Of a stretch of DNA of 43,849 nucleotides, positions 42,829 to 43,849 are shown one piece after another. The position numbers were made by a program, and so were the translations under genes. Numbering within the stretch: position 1 is the stretch's first letter; every line of letters starts with the position of its first letter. Origin of the DNA: Candidatus Omnitrophota bacterium. GTDB taxonomy: Bacteria > Omnitrophota > Gorgyraeia > Gygaellales > Profunditerraquicolaceae. The notes under the pieces are model-generated. The model was not told the DNA's origin, searched no databases, and saw nothing but the letters and a program-made list of their open reading frames with translations. The DNA lies in contig QNCD01000005.1 of assembly GCA_003644385.1 (NCBI GenBank), positions 1 to 43,849 on the forward strand, in the 5' to 3' direction.

Positions 42829-43215
42829 ATGGAAATAGCTAAAAAACTCGTCTTAATTCTGCTTGTTATGTCAATCGTTACACTCCAGTTAGGCTGTTCA
42901 ATGGTTATACCCCCTAAGCAGAGATTCAGCGTTACTGCTTCAGAGACAGATGCAAAAATCTATATTAATGGTGAATATATGGGTAAAGGTAATGTGCAAA
43001 CGAGAGTCAAGCGTAATAATGACGTATCAATTTTAGTGAAGAAGGAAGGATTTATTCCTGTGAGCAGGAATATCGGAACGGATTTCAGTCTTACCGGTAT
43101 TCTCGACGTCACATTTGGCTATTTTCTCGTAGTTCCTTTAATAGGATTATTTTTCCCGGGGTGCAGGTCATTAGAGCAGACAAATGTAGCTGTTGTGCTT
43201 GAAAAGGAAGAGTAG
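42829..43215 (+). CDS. PEGA-like lipoprotein, second copy
   Basis: The 128-residue protein has a lipoprotein signal ending LQLGC (about residues 19-23) and a PEGA-like domain (FSVTASETDAKIYINGEYMGKG, 'VSILVKKEGFIPVSRNI'), then a hydrophobic hairpin (FGYFLVVPLIGLFFPGC). Domain order and the late hydrophobic segment match the lipoprotein at 38907, so they look like diverged paralogues. TTAAGGAGGTAGTA is a strong ribosome site. It follows the third repeat copy. Confidence 0.8.
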   Translation: MEIAKKLVLILLVMSIVTLQLGCSMVIPPKQRFSVTASETDAKIYINGEYMGKGNVQTRVKRNNDVSILVKKEGFIPVSRNIGTDFSLTGILDVTFGYFLVVPLIGLFFPGCRSLEQTNVAVVLEKEE

Positions 43216-43250
43216 GCAGGGGATTTTTTGTCAAAGGGCTAAAAGAAATA

Positions 43251-43278
43251 TTGCATAGTTTTGGGTCTGTGATAAAAT
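43251..43278 (+). promoter_or_regulatory. Candidate promoter for the PilZ gene
   Basis: TTGCAT (43251-43256), a 16-bp spacer and TAAAAT (43273-43278), 27 bp before the ATG at 43305. Confidence 0.5.
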
Positions 43279-43304
43279 TGTTTAAAATATAAGAGAGCTT
43301 AGCT

Positions 43305-43682
43305 ATGGCAGATAAAGATCCGCAGAATCTAAGGAAGAAACCCAGGATAGAGCGGCATTTTATGATCCGCTATCAGCCGCAGGAGAACCCGACCGTCCAC
43401 AATCAGGGCGTATCGACTATTCAGAATATCAGCGAGACGGGATGTTTTTTTTACAGCGCTTGCCATTACAAAATCGGCGAGAAACTGGATGTAGAGATCC
43501 GTTTTCCGCTTATCGCAGAACCGGCGAAATTTGTGGCAGAGGTAAAGCGTTGCATAGAAGAAGACCCCAAGATTCCAAAATACGCCATCGGCATTCTTTT
43601 TATAGATGTAGATCAAGAGAAAAAAGACGCTTTTATTAAAACTTTGGACTTTTTTTTAAAAAAACGCTCTGGCAATAAGTAA
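43305..43682 (+). CDS. PilZ-domain (c-di-GMP-binding type) protein
   Basis: The 125-residue protein is a single PilZ domain. The arginine-rich opening RKKPRIERHFMIRY and the downstream QNISETGCFF correspond to the RxxxR and (D/N)xSxxG c-di-GMP-binding motifs: IER-H plus N-I-S-E-T-G; the second motif is intact, the first is R-x-x-x-R-like (RKKPR or RIER). 'PAKFVAEVKRC' and 'YAIGILFID' complete the barrel. It is a stand-alone receptor; the target is unknown. It is separated from the preceding gene by its own candidate promoter. Confidence 0.88.
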   Translation: MADKDPQNLRKKPRIERHFMIRYQPQENPTVHNQGVSTIQNISETGCFFYSACHYKIGEKLDVEIRFPLIAEPAKFVAEVKRCIEEDPKIPKYAIGILFIDVDQEKKDAFIKTLDFFLKKRSGNK

Positions 43683-43804
43683 AGCCGGATTTTACAGGTG
43701 GATGCAGCCACAAATTGCAGCTAATACATAGTATAAAATAAATTGCACGCTTTTATCTTTAAAGTTCTTTGACAATAAAGTTCTTTCAATAAAAATGGCA
43801 TACC

Positions 43805-43838
43805 CTAATGGTTGTTGTGCTTAATCAATAACCATTAG
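43805..43838. repeat. Inverted repeat at window end
   Basis: CTAATGGTTGTTG and CAATAACCATTAG form a 13-bp stem with one G-T pair around TGCTTAAT. No T-run follows. Could be an operator or repeat; the downstream gene is outside the window. Nothing else is visible in 43683-43849 except a TTGACA at 43769 without a good -10. Confidence 0.6.
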
Positions 43839-43849
43839 CCGTCCGCATA

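Noticed and set aside
43769-43797. Promoter at the window end (TTGACA)
   Set aside because: The -35 is perfect, but no acceptable -10 lies 16-18 bp downstream and the downstream gene is outside the window.

Overview
The window looks like a chromosomal stretch of an uncultured, diderm-type bacterium with a folate-dependent Wood-Ljungdahl methyl branch. The mix of genes (fhs-fchA-folD-metF next to acetyl-CoA synthase, a complete trp block without trpE, many short dispersed palindromes, PilZ and PEGA-type lipoproteins) best fits the candidate phylum Omnitrophota (OP3). That placement is an inference from gene content, not a phylogeny. Nearly all genes are on the + strand and tightly packed, often with 4 to 23 bp overlaps.

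Layout. (1) 1-4726: end of a SpoIID-like gene, then queA, tgt, trmD, rplS, rnhB and yraN (tRNA modification and ribosome/housekeeping). (2) 4716-12073: fhs, fchA, folD, metF and a giant ORF that joins an N-terminal FAD/NAD-type oxidoreductase module to a full-length acetyl-CoA synthase (AcsB). A strong Shine-Dalgarno sequence and an in-frame ATG sit exactly at the module junction. No CODH, corrinoid protein or methyltransferase gene is in the window. (3) 12129-22510: a TPR protein, polA, glgA, coaE, rho, rpmE, prfA, prmC and murA. (4) 22507-27753: trpG, trpD, trpC and trpF, then trpB and trpA behind a consensus promoter. (5) 27754-34389: M16 peptidase, CorC-like CBS protein, a small zinc-ribbon protein (DUF5679-like), rsfS, argS, recJ and, on the minus strand, rpmB. 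(6) 34390-38488: repeat-rich spacer, two unknown small proteins and a UvrD-like helicase fused to an AddB-type Fe-S nuclease. (7) 38489-43849: an accessory region with two PEGA-like lipoproteins, a DpnA-like methyltransferase/restriction nuclease pair bracketed by about 110-bp direct repeats, a frameshifted zinc-ribbon gene, a LapA-like membrane protein, an unrecognised protein built of about ten short beta-type repeats, and a PilZ protein.

Most notable signals: the oxidoreductase-acetyl-CoA synthase fusion with an apparent internal translation start; a two-hairpin leader motif (P1 - CAATTCG - P2 - CTCATTG - GGAGG) seen three times, upstream of rho, rpmE and rsfS; a 168-bp terminal-inverted-repeat element present twice in opposite orientation with compensatory changes in an internal hairpin; the restriction-modification cassette between direct repeats; and the beta-repeat protein. 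Several conserved genes (tgt, trmD, prmC) carry short genome-repeat sequences in frame. I saw no rRNA, tRNA, CRISPR array or transposase gene.
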